Assembly (NCBI GenBank): GCA_012931725.1
Contig: CM022948.1
Coordinates: 41,444,685-41,508,684 of the forward strand
DNA from: Litsea cubeba
Taxonomy: Eukaryota; Streptophyta; Magnoliopsida; Laurales; Lauraceae
Reading direction: 5' to 3'
Length of the DNA: 64,000 nucleotides
The notes beneath the pieces were generated by a model. It made no database searches and was not told the origin of the DNA. It saw only the letters and a program-made list of their open reading frames with translations. Positions 22,787-34,870 of the stretch are shown here, in pieces (positions within the stretch are counted from its first letter, which is position 1; the number at the start of each line of letters is the position of its first letter). Both the position numbers and the translations under genes were made by a program.

Positions 22787-23661
22787 GGGCACGTTTGGTA
22801 AATGTAGAAGAATCCTCTATTTAGAGGATTCTCTCCATCTCCAAAGAAAGCCACAATTCTCTAGTAGGATTCCCAAAGAGAGTTCCATGTTTGGATGGAG
22901 GGAGGATTCCTACAAATTGTAGAATATATAATCCAATGGTTATAAATATGTTTTATAAAATTTTTCAAAATCAATGAAAAATCAAGACCTCAACTTTCAC
23001 CTCAAAGTACTTCGTGGTCATCTAGAAATTATGAACGGTTCTGATCGTGCAAAGGGGGCCCACAAGAATAAGAATTTAATATTTTAGTACCTGGACCTTT
23101 TTGCAAATATCTCAAGAACTAAGAATGATCAACGGTTGAAATTTGGTCAACTAGCCGTGTTTGACCTCCTAGAAATAACTACTGGTTCAGATCATGATTG
23201 TGGTACCCACATGAACCAAAAAATCGAAAAAAACGGACTGGATTTAATCCCGTTTTTTGGCCCACAGCATATCAGAAATTGCCATCGAACGGTGCAGACG
23301 TTTATGCAAATATCTCAAGATCTAAGAATGATCAACGGTTGAAATTTGGTGAGCTGGCCGTTTTGGACCTTCTTAACAGTTTTATCGGTTCGGATCTTGA
23401 TTGTGGGGCCCATAAAAACCAAAAAATCACAAAAACCGGACTGCCCTATATTAGCGTCCAGAATCACTGTAGCTCCGCAAATCCATGAATGGGCAGAATC
23501 CACGGATCCGATGGGGGGAGGTCTGACTTGCCAAATATTCAATAGGGTGGATTTCTGCAGTCCATCATCTTAAAATCCATGCTGAACCAAACGTAGAAAA
23601 TCCGCGGGATCGTGGATTTTGGGCGAGGATTCCTGGGCTCAGACCGTTGCCAAACATGCCC
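22787..23661. mobile_element. PIF/Harbinger-like element in DAPB intron 4
   Basis: The left end GGGCACGTTTGGTA and right end TGCCAAACATGCCC are inverted repeats with 12 of 14 pairs, flanked by TTA (22784-22786 and 23662-23664). Inside, a block of about 200 bp is tandemly duplicated: ATCAACGGTTGAAATTTGGT occurs at about 23128 and 23332, each followed by a GGTTC(A/G)GATC segment. The 875-bp element has no transposase frame. The GGATTCT/AGGATTC motif repeats near both ends. Confidence 0.88.
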
Positions 23662-23938
23662 TTAGTGGTTAACAGCTATTTACTTGGGAATTTTAATAAA
23701 AGATGTATCATGTATGAAATCTATCACTTTTTTTTTTTTTTTTGGGAATATGATAAATTAGATGCCTGTCAATTTGTTAGCATTGCCTTGTAATGTTGTA
23801 ATCTACCTCTGAATTCTGAGACTGCATACTGCATTCCTTGTGACCTTACATATTATACTAAGCTATTCCTTAATTTGCTATTTTCTTTATGGTCTGGAGA
23901 TGCAACTTGATACATTGAGTGTATTTTCAAACCTTTAG

Positions 23939-24040
23939 GTGATAGAGTCGCATCAAGCAAGCAAATTGGACACATCTGGTACTGCTAAAGCTGTCATCTC
24001 GTGCTTTCAAAAGCTTGGTGTATCATTTGAAGTAGATCAG
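23939..24040 (+). CDS. DAPB: 4-hydroxy-tetrahydrodipicolinate reductase, catalytic exon
   Basis: The exon encodes VIESHQASKLDTSGTAKAVI then SCFQKLGVSFEVDQ. It carries the DapB catalytic signature: a histidine two residues after the acid (E-S-H), the lysine four residues later (SK-LD) and the S-G-T-A loop that binds the dicarboxylate. In bacterial DapB the histidine is paired with a second histidine; plants have Gln there, as here. The acceptor CTTTAG and donor CAG|GTGTGT are canonical and phase 0 is kept. Together with the earlier exons, 247 codons are present, against roughly 340 in plant DAPB. The remaining C-terminal domain segment was not found downstream, so the gene is incomplete in this window. 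Confidence 0.93.
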
Positions 24041-24798
24041 GTGTGTTGGATTCAGCATTGTAGCTTTTAGACAATTTATTGTTAATTTCAAACTCTTTTT
24101 TTTTTTTTGGTATTTTTTTTCTGAACCCCATCGTTAGGGTTTCTAGGGGCTTCCAAAAAAGCAAGTCAGTACCATGTAAAGGGCCAAAAGTTCCTTTTAC
24201 GCTCTATGAAACTAGAAAGAATCGTAAAAGATGAAATATTTAGGAAATTTGAATCTAAAATCTATTTTATCCGAAGAATTCCTACACATATTCAAGCCAT
24301 TCCACGCCAATATTTTAACTTGGTTGACTTTAAACTTGGCTAAATTTGAGCACTTTCTCCAATTTCTACTGCACAACTTTGAAATACTCTATAAATAGAC
24401 TGCACAAAGGACTATGCCCACACCCATCATCAAACCAAAAAGGACCCACCCTCCCCAAGTTTGAAACCCACACTTTCCTAAAAACTAAGCCTCTGACATT
24501 AGACTCTTCCTCAAACTTGAAATGATTCCTCAGAAGTTCGACACATGATACCTAGGAACTCTTCTAGGTAACCAACCTAATATCAGCGATAGGGCTTGCG
24601 TGGAAAAGTGCCAAAGCACCATAATAGCTTTTTGCAGATACTTTCATATGCGAGGACGCACCTGCAAGGGATAAAACCCACCATTCTATTAATCATCAAC
24701 TTTGAATCCCATCTCTACAATATGCATATAAATAAGAAAAAGGAAGAATTAGTGGCTAAGTTGATTAGAGATGTAAATGACTACCCGAAGGTTCCGAC
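24041..24798. other. Downstream of last recognised DAPB exon; no exon found
   Basis: I searched this stretch and everything to its right by eye for the expected C-terminal DapB segment (IRDPK..., GHAFH..., FEFQHNVCGR-like, DVLREGNM) and saw none. A 68-codon frame at 24596-24802 is unlike any family I know. Confidence 0.5.
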
Positions 24799-24960
24799 CT
24801 AGGATAAAAGTAGCGATAGCGCAGCGGCCTGCCGCCGAAACGCTACGTAGCGGGCGCTATGTAGCGGTCTACTGGCGTGATTCGAAAAAGTCGTAAAAAA
24901 AATCTGAAAAAATTCAGAAAATCCAGAATATTGGAAAATGCTAAAATATATGGTTTTTTT
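24799..24960. mobile_element. One end of a hAT-like element (GCGGTAGCG family)
   Basis: CTAGGATAAAAGTAGCGATA followed by GCGGCCTGCCGCC, CGCTACGTAGCG and then A-rich AAAAATCTG matches the reverse complement of the right end of the hAT element at 60653-61331. The opposite end and a target duplication were not found, so this is a relic. Confidence 0.5.
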
Positions 24961-25104
24961 TTTTTTGATAGCAAAAGTAACTAAGATAAAAAGGGGGAGG
25001 GGGGCATAGTGGTCCTCTCATTACATGAGGTCCTGTATTGCTCTATGTTTAGAAAATAATAGTAGTGATCTATTTTTGCACATGTATCATGTTGGTCAAC
25101 TTTA

Positions 25105-25575
25105 GTAATTTAAATAGGGCCCTATTTTCTATTATAGTGATATTTGGTCCTGACCCATTCCTTTTTATCATTAGATTAAATTTGGGTCGGGTCCTATTTC
25201 CTATTAGAGTTAATTTTGGCTAGGTCCTTATTTTCTATTACAGTGAAATTTGGCTAGGTCCTTATTTTTCTTTTAGAGTGAAATATGGCTATAACCCATT
25301 TCCTATTAAATTAGAATTTGCCTATGGTCCTATTTCCTACTTATAATAAAATTTGGCTTGGATTCTATTTAGTATTAGATTGAAATTTGGGTAGGGCCCT
25401 ATTCCACATTAGAGTGAAATGTAATTAAAGCCCTATTTCCCATTAAAGTTGAATTGGTTAAGGCCCATTCTCATTAGAGTGAAATTTAGCTAAGGTCCTA
25501 TTTCATAGTAGAGTGAAAATTGACTAGGGCACTATTATTCCTATTAGAGTAAAATTTGGATAGGCACCATGGGCC
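25105..25575. repeat. Degenerate ~36-bp minisatellite
   Basis: About twelve diverged copies of a unit resembling TCCTATTTCCTATTAGAGTG plus AAATTTGGCTAGG follow each other, with unit lengths drifting between roughly 33 and 42 bp. No reading frame crosses it. Confidence 0.8.
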
Positions 25576-26036
25576 ATATCCGTTTTTTTAGTGAAATTTG
25601 GGCTTATATATATATACATATAGGTGGGACATTTGATGGTTCCTTTAAGTGGGCCCCATGGCGGGGACCATGAATCTCACCTTAGTCTATTAATAATAAA
25701 AGGGTCCTGGGGAGTTTGATCTATGGTCATTATTTTAAGTTAGATGGCCCCAAGGTGGGGGCCATGAATCACATTAAGCCTAGTGTTTAAAGGAAGGGGT
25801 TCTTGCGAAAAGGGCATGTCATATGAACAGAAGAATTGAGAAGGAGAGAGGAGGGAAAGGAAAAGAGGGAAAAGGAGGGAAATGAAAGTGGGAGAAGAAG
25901 AAGAACGATGATGATGCAACTGGATAGACAGAGGATAAGAAGGAAAGAAAAGATCGATGACGCGATCGGACGCCCGATTGCATATTGACGAAGACGCATT
26001 CGCCTTTGCTGCTTACATCCACTTCCTGTGTTCCAA

Positions 26037-26876
26037 CCCATTAAAAAATGGGTTTGGAACCACTTTTCTTTTTGGACGCGGTAACTAAACGGGTCCTGTC
26101 CTATTCCAGAACCACAATAGCCCCTACCCGTGGACCCGGGGTCCCGGTCCTTTTGCAATGACTTTTAATTTTTAAATGCTCGACCCCTTGGGTTTGTAAA
26201 AAAAGAAAAAAAAACTTTATTTCTTTTCTGATTTCCTTATTCTCTCCTCTATCTCGCTCTTGTCTCTTCTCTCCTGTTCTCGGATTTGGACAGAGACTAT
26301 GCCGGTGTGACGGCCCTTCTGGCTTCAGTTCGTGACGTGTGAAGGGCCAGATTTAGAAGTGGGAGACCTCAAAGGTTCTAGGGTAAAAAAAATTCTTGCT
26401 CTGCTCTCTTCTCATTTCCCTCTTGATCTCTGCTCTTTCCCTCACCAACTGCTCTTTCCTCTCTATCCTTCTCAATCTTTGCTCTCTCCCTCGTCCTCTC
26501 TGTTCTGTGTTCCTCTCACTCTCGTCGTCCCTCTCCTATGATTTTCTGGGCAACGAAGACCATAGGCTTTGAATCGACGACTAAGATACAAGGGAAGATC
26601 AACAGTGGATGAGAGTTCTTCAACATCATCGATTTTTCAACACTAATCAAGTACGAATCATTGCTTATCTTCTTCGTTTGATAGAAACGAACGACAACAT
26701 TTTTATTTTTTATTTTTTTATTTCTTTATGAGAAACTAGAACCGATCCTCCAACTAGAACCGGTTTCAGAATGAGGAAATAGGTTCCGAGTTGAAATCAG
26801 AACAATCCCTCATAAAACGGGTCTGGTTCTGGTTCTATTGTGGCTCCGGCCTGGAACCAACCCATTTGCACCCCTG
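26037..26876. mobile_element. Degraded hAT-like element
   Basis: The right end reads GGAACCAACCCATTTGCACC then CCTG, a common plant hAT terminus. The left side carries the inverted counterpart (AATGGGTTTGGAACC, then CCAGAACCACAATAG), but the outer terminal bases are missing and no target duplication is visible. The middle (26220-26540) is strongly C/T-rich with no coding motif. Confidence 0.4.
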
Positions 26877-27050
26877 AAATCACCCAATCAAACTAAGAAA
26901 CTAACAATTAACCAACTTAGGAAATAAAATAAGAAATCCTAGTGAATTTGGAAAGCTAATCCTTCTTACAACTCATTAAACAGAATTAGAAAGCCACTAA
27001 CAATTTATTAGGGAAATAGTAAAGATTCCTACACGTCTTGGGCCTTGTGT

Positions 27051-27830
27051 CACTACAAGAAATTTGGGGTTTAAGGACGACACAAATTTGTCCTAAAATG
27101 TACACATTTCGTCACCGAAACTAATTAAGACGAAAATTTTTCGTCACCCGTTTTGTTGCCAAAGCCTTGTCGCTAAAAGGTATTGGAGACGAAAAAAAAA
27201 ATCGTCATTGAAAAAGATAAATTTGTGACGATTTTTTTTTTTGTCTCCAATACACTATGTTGGGAACATACTTGTAAGTAATTAGTGACAAAATATTTTA
27301 TCATTAAAGAAAGAAATTAGAGACAAAAATATTTTGTCATAAATATAAGAAATAGAGACGAAATAATTTTGTCACGTTTAATATAAAGGAAGACGAAAAA
27401 AATTTGTCTAAGAAGCTACCAGTGGATGATGAATTTTTTTGTCTCCAATAGACTCTGTAGGAACATACTTGTAAGTAATTAACGACAAAATATTTTGTCA
27501 TTATAGGAAGAAATTAGAGACAAAAATATTGTCATAAATATAAGAAATAGAGACGAAATAATTTTGTTGCGTTTAATATAAATGAAGACGAAAATAATAT
27601 CTAAGAAAGTACCAGTAGATGATGATTTTTTTTGTCTCCAATCGACTCTGTGGGAACATACTTGTAAGTAATTAACGACAAAGTATTTTGTCATTAAAGG
27701 AAGAAACTACAGTAAAAAATATTTTGTCATAAATATAAGAAATAGAAACGAAATAATTTTGTCGCGTTTAATATAAAGGAAGACGAAAAAAATTTGTCAA
27801 AGAAGCTACCAATAGAGACAAAAACAAATT
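27051..27830. repeat. CACTA subterminal repeat array, left
   Basis: Repeated palindromic motifs such as GACAAAATATTTTGTC, GACGAAATAATTTTGTC and TTTGTCTCCAAT recur with a period near 170-180 bp (blocks start around 27245, 27430 and 27635). In CACTA elements such arrays bind an element-encoded protein; here only the DNA pattern is seen. Confidence 0.8.
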
Positions 27831-29046
27831 TACGAATTAGCAAAATGAAAATATCCATTCATCATTACAAATAATTTCATCCTAATATAATAAAATAGTG
27901 TAATATCCAGAATTGAATATCCACAATTCCACAAAATATCCAAAATATCGACAATTTCACAAAATATCCAACAGTTATAACTAGTGCAATTCTACCAAAC
28001 ATCCAACAATAACTAGTGCAACTCCAAAGTGACCTGCAGACTTTGTAAAGACTTCATTATTTTCACCAACTTCCATCAGAGAATCAGGTTTGTTAAGATA
28101 ACCACACCCTTCATTGGCTCTGAAAAACCATGCATCAGCCAGAGTGACCTGCCATATCCCTGCGGAGAGCCAGAAAATATTTAGATACACCATGTACTAA
28201 TAAATCAAAATATATGTGCAATGGACACAAATCTTCTCCCAGATATTTTGTAGGTCTATCTGAGATGTAATTGCTTTCAATAGAACTGCATGCAACCCTA
28301 TAATAAAAAACACTGCCAGCTGCATGTGGATCATTGGTTGAGTATATCAGAATTGTGCATCAGCGACAAAGTTTACAGCAAACTTATCAAAATAAGATCA
28401 GATGAGAGATGCAATAACCCAAAATTTAACTTGCATATTAAATGCAACCATCTGAGCTCCATGCGTCCACCCAATTAGTGGATTGTAATTTGAGGAGTTG
28501 ACTCGAGTGCCCTTTGGATATATTCTCAACATATTCTTCTGGGTAAACCTATGAACAAATACGAATGATCAGAATAATAAGTTTGCAAAAATTACTTCAA
28601 TACCATTGGAAGAACAAACAAAAGATTATTTAATGAATCTATACAGTAAAATCATGCATATAGTAGTTGCAAGTCACAACATATAGATCTTACAAATAAA
28701 GAAAATAAATATGCAGGACGGGAAGTTCCTTGGACCTGTCCCAACATTATATTGAATATTTTCATGGGAACCATGCTTTGACTGTAATTTAAACAAGCAA
28801 GTTTTATCATTATTAGTGCCACACAATTATCAAAAGAAGGGTTTAGTCCACAACCCGATCATTAATAACAACAAAAATATAAGTGGACGATCACAAGTGA
28901 AACAGATTTCCCAAGATCCATCCACAACAACCCAACAACTAAAACTGATCCATCATACTTCAACACTGTTTAACATCATTATCATAAATCTAAAAATGAA
29001 ACAACTTTTTCCTAATCATCCATCACTAATATATTCACCTCCGTAT
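27831..29046. other. CACTA interior, no recognisable coding sequence
   Basis: AT-rich stretch between the left subterminal array and the transposase N-terminal exon. A minus-strand frame at 27981-28193 (QVTLADAWFFRANEG within it) might be a remnant exon, but I cannot match it to a transposase domain. Confidence 0.4.
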
Positions 29047-29276
29047 ATATCCTCCCCATGGCTCGTCCAATTGATGTATCTTTGCATTATCCCATTCCAT
29101 AATAAGTCACCATGCACATCTTCTCTATTCTTATAGTACTTGTTACAACATTTAATGCATGGGCACGGGATCTTGTCATCATTCATTGCATGGTCAAAAG
29201 AAAAAATTAGGAATTCTATAACACCATTTAGATACTCAGGGCTCGATCTTGACTTATGCATCCAACTTTTGTCCAT
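29047..29276 (-). pseudogene. CACTA transposase-associated (TAD) N-terminal exon
   Basis: The minus-strand ATG at 29276 opens MDKSWMHKSRSSPEYLNGVI followed by EFLIFSFDHA, IPCPCIKCCN and LLWNGIMQRYINWTSHGE. This matches the zinc-binding domain found at the N-terminus of plant CACTA transposases: the MDKSWM start, the C-x-C-x2-C cluster and the later W-x-x-HGE. After GEDIYGG comes a possible donor at about 29047, or a stop 7 codons later. The catalytic TNP2-like domain that should follow (towards lower coordinates) is absent, so the gene is broken. Confidence 0.8.
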
Positions 29277-30637
29277 GTCGTAATATCCGGTTCAAGCCAT
29301 CACCTACCGACCAAAAACACATGATCACACAAGGCATGTGATGTGAGTTTAGAGTAGGATTTTACAATAACACGACAAGAGAATATTTTATGAAAATTTG
29401 ATCGGCTACGATAACACTAGGCATGTGATGTGAGAAACTTAAGTTAATTCATAGGACAAATACATGTAATTATTCTAGGAAGAATTCAATATGTATTTAT
29501 GAATAGTTCCTAGCAATGCCCCCATCTACCCACTGATCATGAACATTTACCAAGGAGAAAAAAGAAAAAGACAGAAATGAGACGAAAGTAAAAGGCAATC
29601 CATAACTCCATTGACATGTGATGGCAGAACCATATGTATTTGTGCCTGTTGATAATTCATTTAATTTAAAAAAAAAAACCTCTATTTTTTTTGTCCCTAT
29701 GATTGACAAACCTTCTCTTATAGAAGAAAGAGGGGATGAGAGATGCGTTATGAGAGGCGCTAATACTTTCAAGTGCACAAATCACTGCTCAGTCGCAAGT
29801 CATTTGACTAATGAGACACTGTTTAATCCGTGGTCTAATTGGCCACCAGATGCCAGAGTCCCATATTAGTCTTACACCAAATATACAAATATGCATATGT
29901 CTTGCAGCGAGGATGAGTTGCCACAAACAAATCATCATAGCGTGTAGCATTGGTAAAATAAATAAGATGAACAAAAATAGAAAAGAAACAACATTAAAAG
30001 ACACATGTTATTTATATATAAGAAGAACGCACTATGCATATGATAGAATGGAAAGAGAGCTGGTAGAAAGAATCACCAACTCTCTCAATTATAACTAACT
30101 TAATGAGGATGTGGTATGATACAAAGATGACTTTCGTCGTGTTATAGACCAGCTAATATGAAATAAGGAAAAGAAAAATTTATGGCAAAAAAGGTTTGAG
30201 AACTGTATTTAATTTCAACTACATCCACATAGACACGAGGTCCATCCTTGTAACAAAATCTCGTCCCACCATGTCATTGTGAGTGTAGTTTTGTTAGCAG
30301 CGACTTGCGGTTTAGGATTGTCATCTTATTTCCCATTTAACCATACAATCCTTTAAATGATGTCTTACTAGTTTCACTTTGGAGTTCGCTCACATTTCAA
30401 AGTCATTAATTTTTATCCCCAATGGTTTCTTTTCTGCCCTGACTCACCAGCTCACAATGGACAGTGCACCGTACTGAGTAATAAAAGGGATGGATGTAAT
30501 TCAAAGGGAGGCTTCTCAGCTTACTGCACAGAGAAATGAACTATATAACATGAATAGAATGAGCTGCAATACAACTCAAGGGTATGGGGTAAGATACATA
30601 GGCTAAAGCTGAAGTCGGCCCATTCAAAAAAAAGAAA
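29277..30637. other. CACTA interior, nothing coding recognised
   Basis: AT-rich sequence. Open frames on both strands here overlap each other and show no family signature. Confidence 0.5.
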
Positions 30638-30897
30638 AGGTTTAAAAAAGGAAAAACACACACAAAACCCACTTATTAAAGAATCATGTCTCATTCTTCT
30701 CTCCTCTCTCTCATGTGCACTCAAGCTTTTTGAGTAGAGAAATACATCCATGTTTCAAACAACACTCAGGTTTAAAGTAGGAAAAAACACACTCAAAAGT
30801 ACCCACTTACTAAAGAAGCATGTCCCATCCTTCTCTCTCTGTCATGTGTACTCAAGCTTTTTGCAAAGAGAAATACATCCATGTTTCAAACAACACT
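30638..30897. repeat. 130-bp tandem duplication
   Basis: AGGTTTAAA at 30638 recurs at 30768 and the following ~128 bp match closely, including TCAAGCTTTTTG and AAATACATCCATGTTTCAAA in both. The second copy has a few substitutions and a short deletion. Confidence 0.85.
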
Positions 30898-31235
30898 TGG
30901 ATGCAACTTGATTTTGGCCTATATATTTAAAATAATAAGAGAAATCTAAAACATAAGATTTTTAAAATGAATTCATAAATCCATCCATGAAAATCAGGTA
31001 TCAAACTACCACAGTTCATAGATTTGCCTCTTTACAAATATAAACACTCATGAATCCCTACAAAGTGTAGTAGATTTAAGGGTAAATGCAATAATAAATC
31101 CCACCAAAAGGCTGTTATTTTAGAACACGAATATGCAAAACATTCATCCTGCTCTTCTTTATAATTTTCCCTTCACTTTTACTAACAAATCTTACAGTTG
31201 GATGGCAAGATGGGTTTAGATTTTAAAAACCTAAT

Positions 31236-33601
31236 CAAACCAAACCAAACCAAACCAAGCCTTTTTCCACTAGATGGGGTCGGCTATATGGATTTGACGA
31301 CGCCAATCAAATCTGTTTAGGGCCATGTCCTCCGTTAGATCCATGTAGGCAAGGTCATGTTTAATAGTTTCTTTCCAACTTCTCTTGGGTCTCCCTCTCC
31401 CTCTCCTACTCGTGGCAATCTCCATGCTTTCACACCTTTTAACAGGTGCTTCCGTTGGACGTCTTCTAACATGGCCGAACCATCTCAGTCGATTTTTTTT
31501 CATTTTATCTTCAATCGGTGCTATTCCTACTTTGCCCCTAATCTCCTCATTCCTAATCATATCTCTCCTTGTGATCCCGCACATCCATCTTAGCATTCTT
31601 ATCTCCGCAACTTCCATCTTCTTGACATGATTATGCTTTACTGCCCAACACTCTGATTCATATAACAACGCTGGTCGTACCGCCACCTTATAATACTTTC
31701 CTTTAACCTTGAGGGGGACTTTCCGATCACACAAGACCCCCGAATCACTCCTCCATTTGGTCCACTCGGCCTGAATCCTGTGACTTACATCAGTATCAAT
31801 TTCTTCATCCTGTTGCACCATAGATCCAAGGTACCTAAAGTTTTCTTTCTCTACAATCTTTTGTGTGCCCAAACTTACTTCTATGTTACTAGGTGTCCTA
31901 CTTTGACTAAACTTGCATTCCATAAATTCCGTTTTGCATCGACTTAGCCTAAACCCTTTTGTCTCTAATTTTTTCCGCCACAATTCTAGTTTAGCATTCA
32001 CTCATTCTCTCGTCTCATCCACTAAAACAATGTCATCTGCAAATAGCATACACCACGGCACCTCATCCTGGATATGTCTTGTAATCTCATCCATAACTAG
32101 GGCAAACAAGTATGGGCTTAACGCTGAGCCTTGGTGTAGACCAATCGTGATAGGAAACTCCATAGTTTCGCCGCCAGTCGTCCTTAAAGATGTCACAACT
32201 CTTTCATACATATCCTTTATCGCCTCAATTTATGCGACACACACTCTTTTCTTTTCCAGAGCTCTCCAAAGAATCTCCCTAGGAACCCGGTCATAGGCCT
32301 TCTCCAAGTCAATGAACACTATATGTAAATCTCTCTTGCCTTCTCTATACTGTTCCATTAACCTCCTCAGGAGAAAAATTGTCTCCATGGTTGATCTCCC
32401 AGGCATGAAACTAAATTGATTCTCTGAAACGTTTATTCTTCTTCTTAGTCTTCTCTCAATAACTCTCTCCCATAATTTCATCGTATGGCTCATCAATTTA
32501 ATCCCGCAGTAGTTCGCACAGTTCTGAATATCTCCTTTGTTCTTGTATATGGATATAAGAATACTTTTCCTCCATGCATTATGCATCTTCTTGCTTTTTA
32601 GTACTACATTAAAAAACTTTGTCAACCAACTAATGCCATCCTCCCCCAAGCACCTCCAGACCTCAATAGAGATACCATCTGGCCCAACCGCTTTCCCATT
32701 CTTCATTCTTTTCAATACTTCTTTAACTTCTTCCCTACTGATTCTCCGATAGAACATATGATTCGCTTCTTCTCTAGAAATGGTAAGCTGCCCCAATTGT
32801 ATGTCACTACTACTGCTTTCGTTAAATAACTTGTAGAAGTAGCTCTTCCAACGCTCATTTATCTCCTCTTCCTTTACTAATACCTTTTCATCCTCATCCT
32901 TAATGCATTTAAAAAGAAGTTTAAGTCCTTGGTCCGCCGATCTCTGGTTTTAGCAAGCTTTAATATCTCTTTTTCGCCTTCCTTAGTGTCAAGTCGCCTA
33001 TATAGCTCCTGAAATGCCTTTGCCTTGGCCTCACTAACTGCCTTTTTGGTTTCTTTTTGCTTTTTTATACCTCTCCAAGTTCGCTTCATTTCGATCCTTT
33101 TGCCAAGTTTTAAAGAACTCTCTTTTAACTCTTATCTTGTCTTGGACGGCTTCGCTCCACCACCATGCCTCTTTCTGTACCGGAGCCCCCCCCCTTTGGA
33201 TTCTCCTAAGACTTCTTTCCCCACCCTCATAATACACTCTGCTACCTTATCCCACATATTATTTGCACTCTCATCTATCGCCCAAACGTCTTCCTCTAGT
33301 ACTCTTTCCCTTAAAGCTAGTTGCTTATCACCTTTCAGGTTCCACCATTTAGTCCCTGAGCATATATACAACTTCTTTTTTCTAGTCCACCTTTGTAGCT
33401 GCACATCTATGATCAACAACCTATGTTGGGAAGTCAAGCTCTCCCCTGGTATAACCTTGCAATCTTTACAAGCTAAGCGGTCTCTTTTCCTAGTTAAGAA
33501 GAAGTCAATTTGTGTCCTTGATGATCACCAAATGCTCCTCTCTCTTCCTAAAAAAGGTGTTAGTTACCATGAGATCATAAGCCACTGAAAACTCCAAGAT
33601 C
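31236..33601 (-). mobile_element. RTE-clade LINE, 5'-truncated, copy A
   Basis: A perfect 12-bp duplication TAAAAACCTAAT (31224-31235 and 33602-33613) flanks it. The 3' end (left, minus strand) is a short tandem repeat of CCAAA on the plus strand (31236-31258), as in RTE elements, which end in short repeats instead of poly-A. It inserted inside the CACTA framework. It is a near copy of 55544-58116 but shorter at the 5' end. Confidence 0.92.
31270..33590 (-). pseudogene. RTE LINE endonuclease/reverse transcriptase remnant, copy A
   Basis: Reading right to left: an endonuclease C-terminal tail (SQHRLLIIDV near 33430), a basic linker, the RT fingers (KNGKAVGPDGISIEVWRC near 32690), GRSTMETIFLLRRLMEQYRE near 32390, IDLEKAYDRVPREIL near 32290, GLHQGSALSPYLFALVMDE near 32130 and the catalytic MLFADDIVLVDE near 32040. 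The C-terminal part has RRDMIRNEEIRGKVG and RLRWFGHVRR. It is dead: stop codons at about 32233 (Tyr in copy B) and 32000 (Gly in copy B), further frame breaks near 32930 and 33070, and a 13-bp deletion near 33515 relative to copy B. Confidence 0.9.
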
Positions 33602-33613
33602 TAAAAACCTAAT

Positions 33614-34114
33614 TTATCTAAAAAACCCAAAATCTAAAAAAATCCAATCAACAAGATCAAGTATTCATCATAAAGAAAATGGCTTCATGATGGACTTTTG
33701 AAAGCTTTGCAGATCCACCCCATAGAAATGAAAAGATGTATCCAGAACAAAATAAATAAATAAAAAGAATATAGAAAAGAGAGAAGAGGTTTGGTAGATG
33801 CAAAGACATTGAAATAGAAATGTGTTATTTGGGTTTCCCTCAGACAAATGCCTCATTCTACAGTCCACCCATACAAGCCCTTAGTTGCAGTGCTCATCAA
33901 GGAGAAGCTTGATGTGGTCATATTCAAGGAGTTGGCAGTAGATTTGGGGGTTGGTGTTCTGCCAACACATTTAATGAGAAGTGTTTGGACCATTGGATGG
34001 ATCATGACCAGCAGACCTGCACACATTGTGTAGCCAGTGTAGGACTCCTTTGGCTATGAAGAAGATGGATAAAGGGGTCCGACCTCTGATTTGATGTCAG
34101 TAAGTCCACAATAC

Positions 34115-34161
<47 letters not shown>

Positions 34162-34635
34162 CAGAAGAAGTGAGGGATTTGAATCGAAACGAGATCTGAT
34201 CTGAGAAATACAAGAAACAAGAAGAAGAATCATAAATCATTCAAATCACCATCGAACCACCTGTCTAAATACCTGAGCTTTCAAGGCGGCAAGTTTTTTT
34301 TTCCTCTTTTCCTCTTCTTCGTTCCCTTCCTTTGTTTTATGTGTGCCAAGAGAAAGAAACTCAGCTGTTACACACTACAACAATGACAAGAGAAGCCCAG
34401 ATCTCTTAGCCCAAAAGGAACACAAGTGAACAAGAAGCCATCAATATATTATGCAAATTGCTAAAAGGGGGAAATCAGAACATGTAATCTGAGAAGAAAA
34501 AACCCATCCCTGATACTTGAGTTTCTTTTCCTCTTCCTCTCACAAATTTTTTCTTCCTCATTTCCTCCTCGTCTTTGTTCCCTTCCACATATATTAGTTA
34601 TCAAATAACAAATAAAAAGAGCAAGAAAAGATAAA
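33614..34635. other. No gene recognised; 45-nt poly-A tract
   Basis: AT-rich sequence with an uninterrupted run of 45 A residues at 34116-34160. A 61-codon frame at 33848-34033 matches nothing I know. CACTACAACAATGAC at about 34370 resembles a CACTA terminus but differs after eight bases. Confidence 0.5.
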
Positions 34636-34639
34636 TCAT

Positions 34640-34800
34640 ATGGCTGGACCTAATCTCACCTGAAGTGAACCCCTCACATGGCTGAGAAAAGAGAAGAAAA
34701 ACCCATACACATGGTTTCGAGGCCTGGACGACATTGAAGTCCCTGTGCTGAGGCTCGGACTCCGGTTCGGGTGGGCGCAGGGCGGAACAGAGGAGGAAAC

Positions 34801-34870
<70 letters not shown>

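Noticed and set aside
34370..34384. Left CACTA terminus partner for 47801
   Set aside because: CACTACAACAATGAC matches only the first eight bases, lacks adjacent CGTCGGTAAA repeats, and is preceded by ACA, not TGT.
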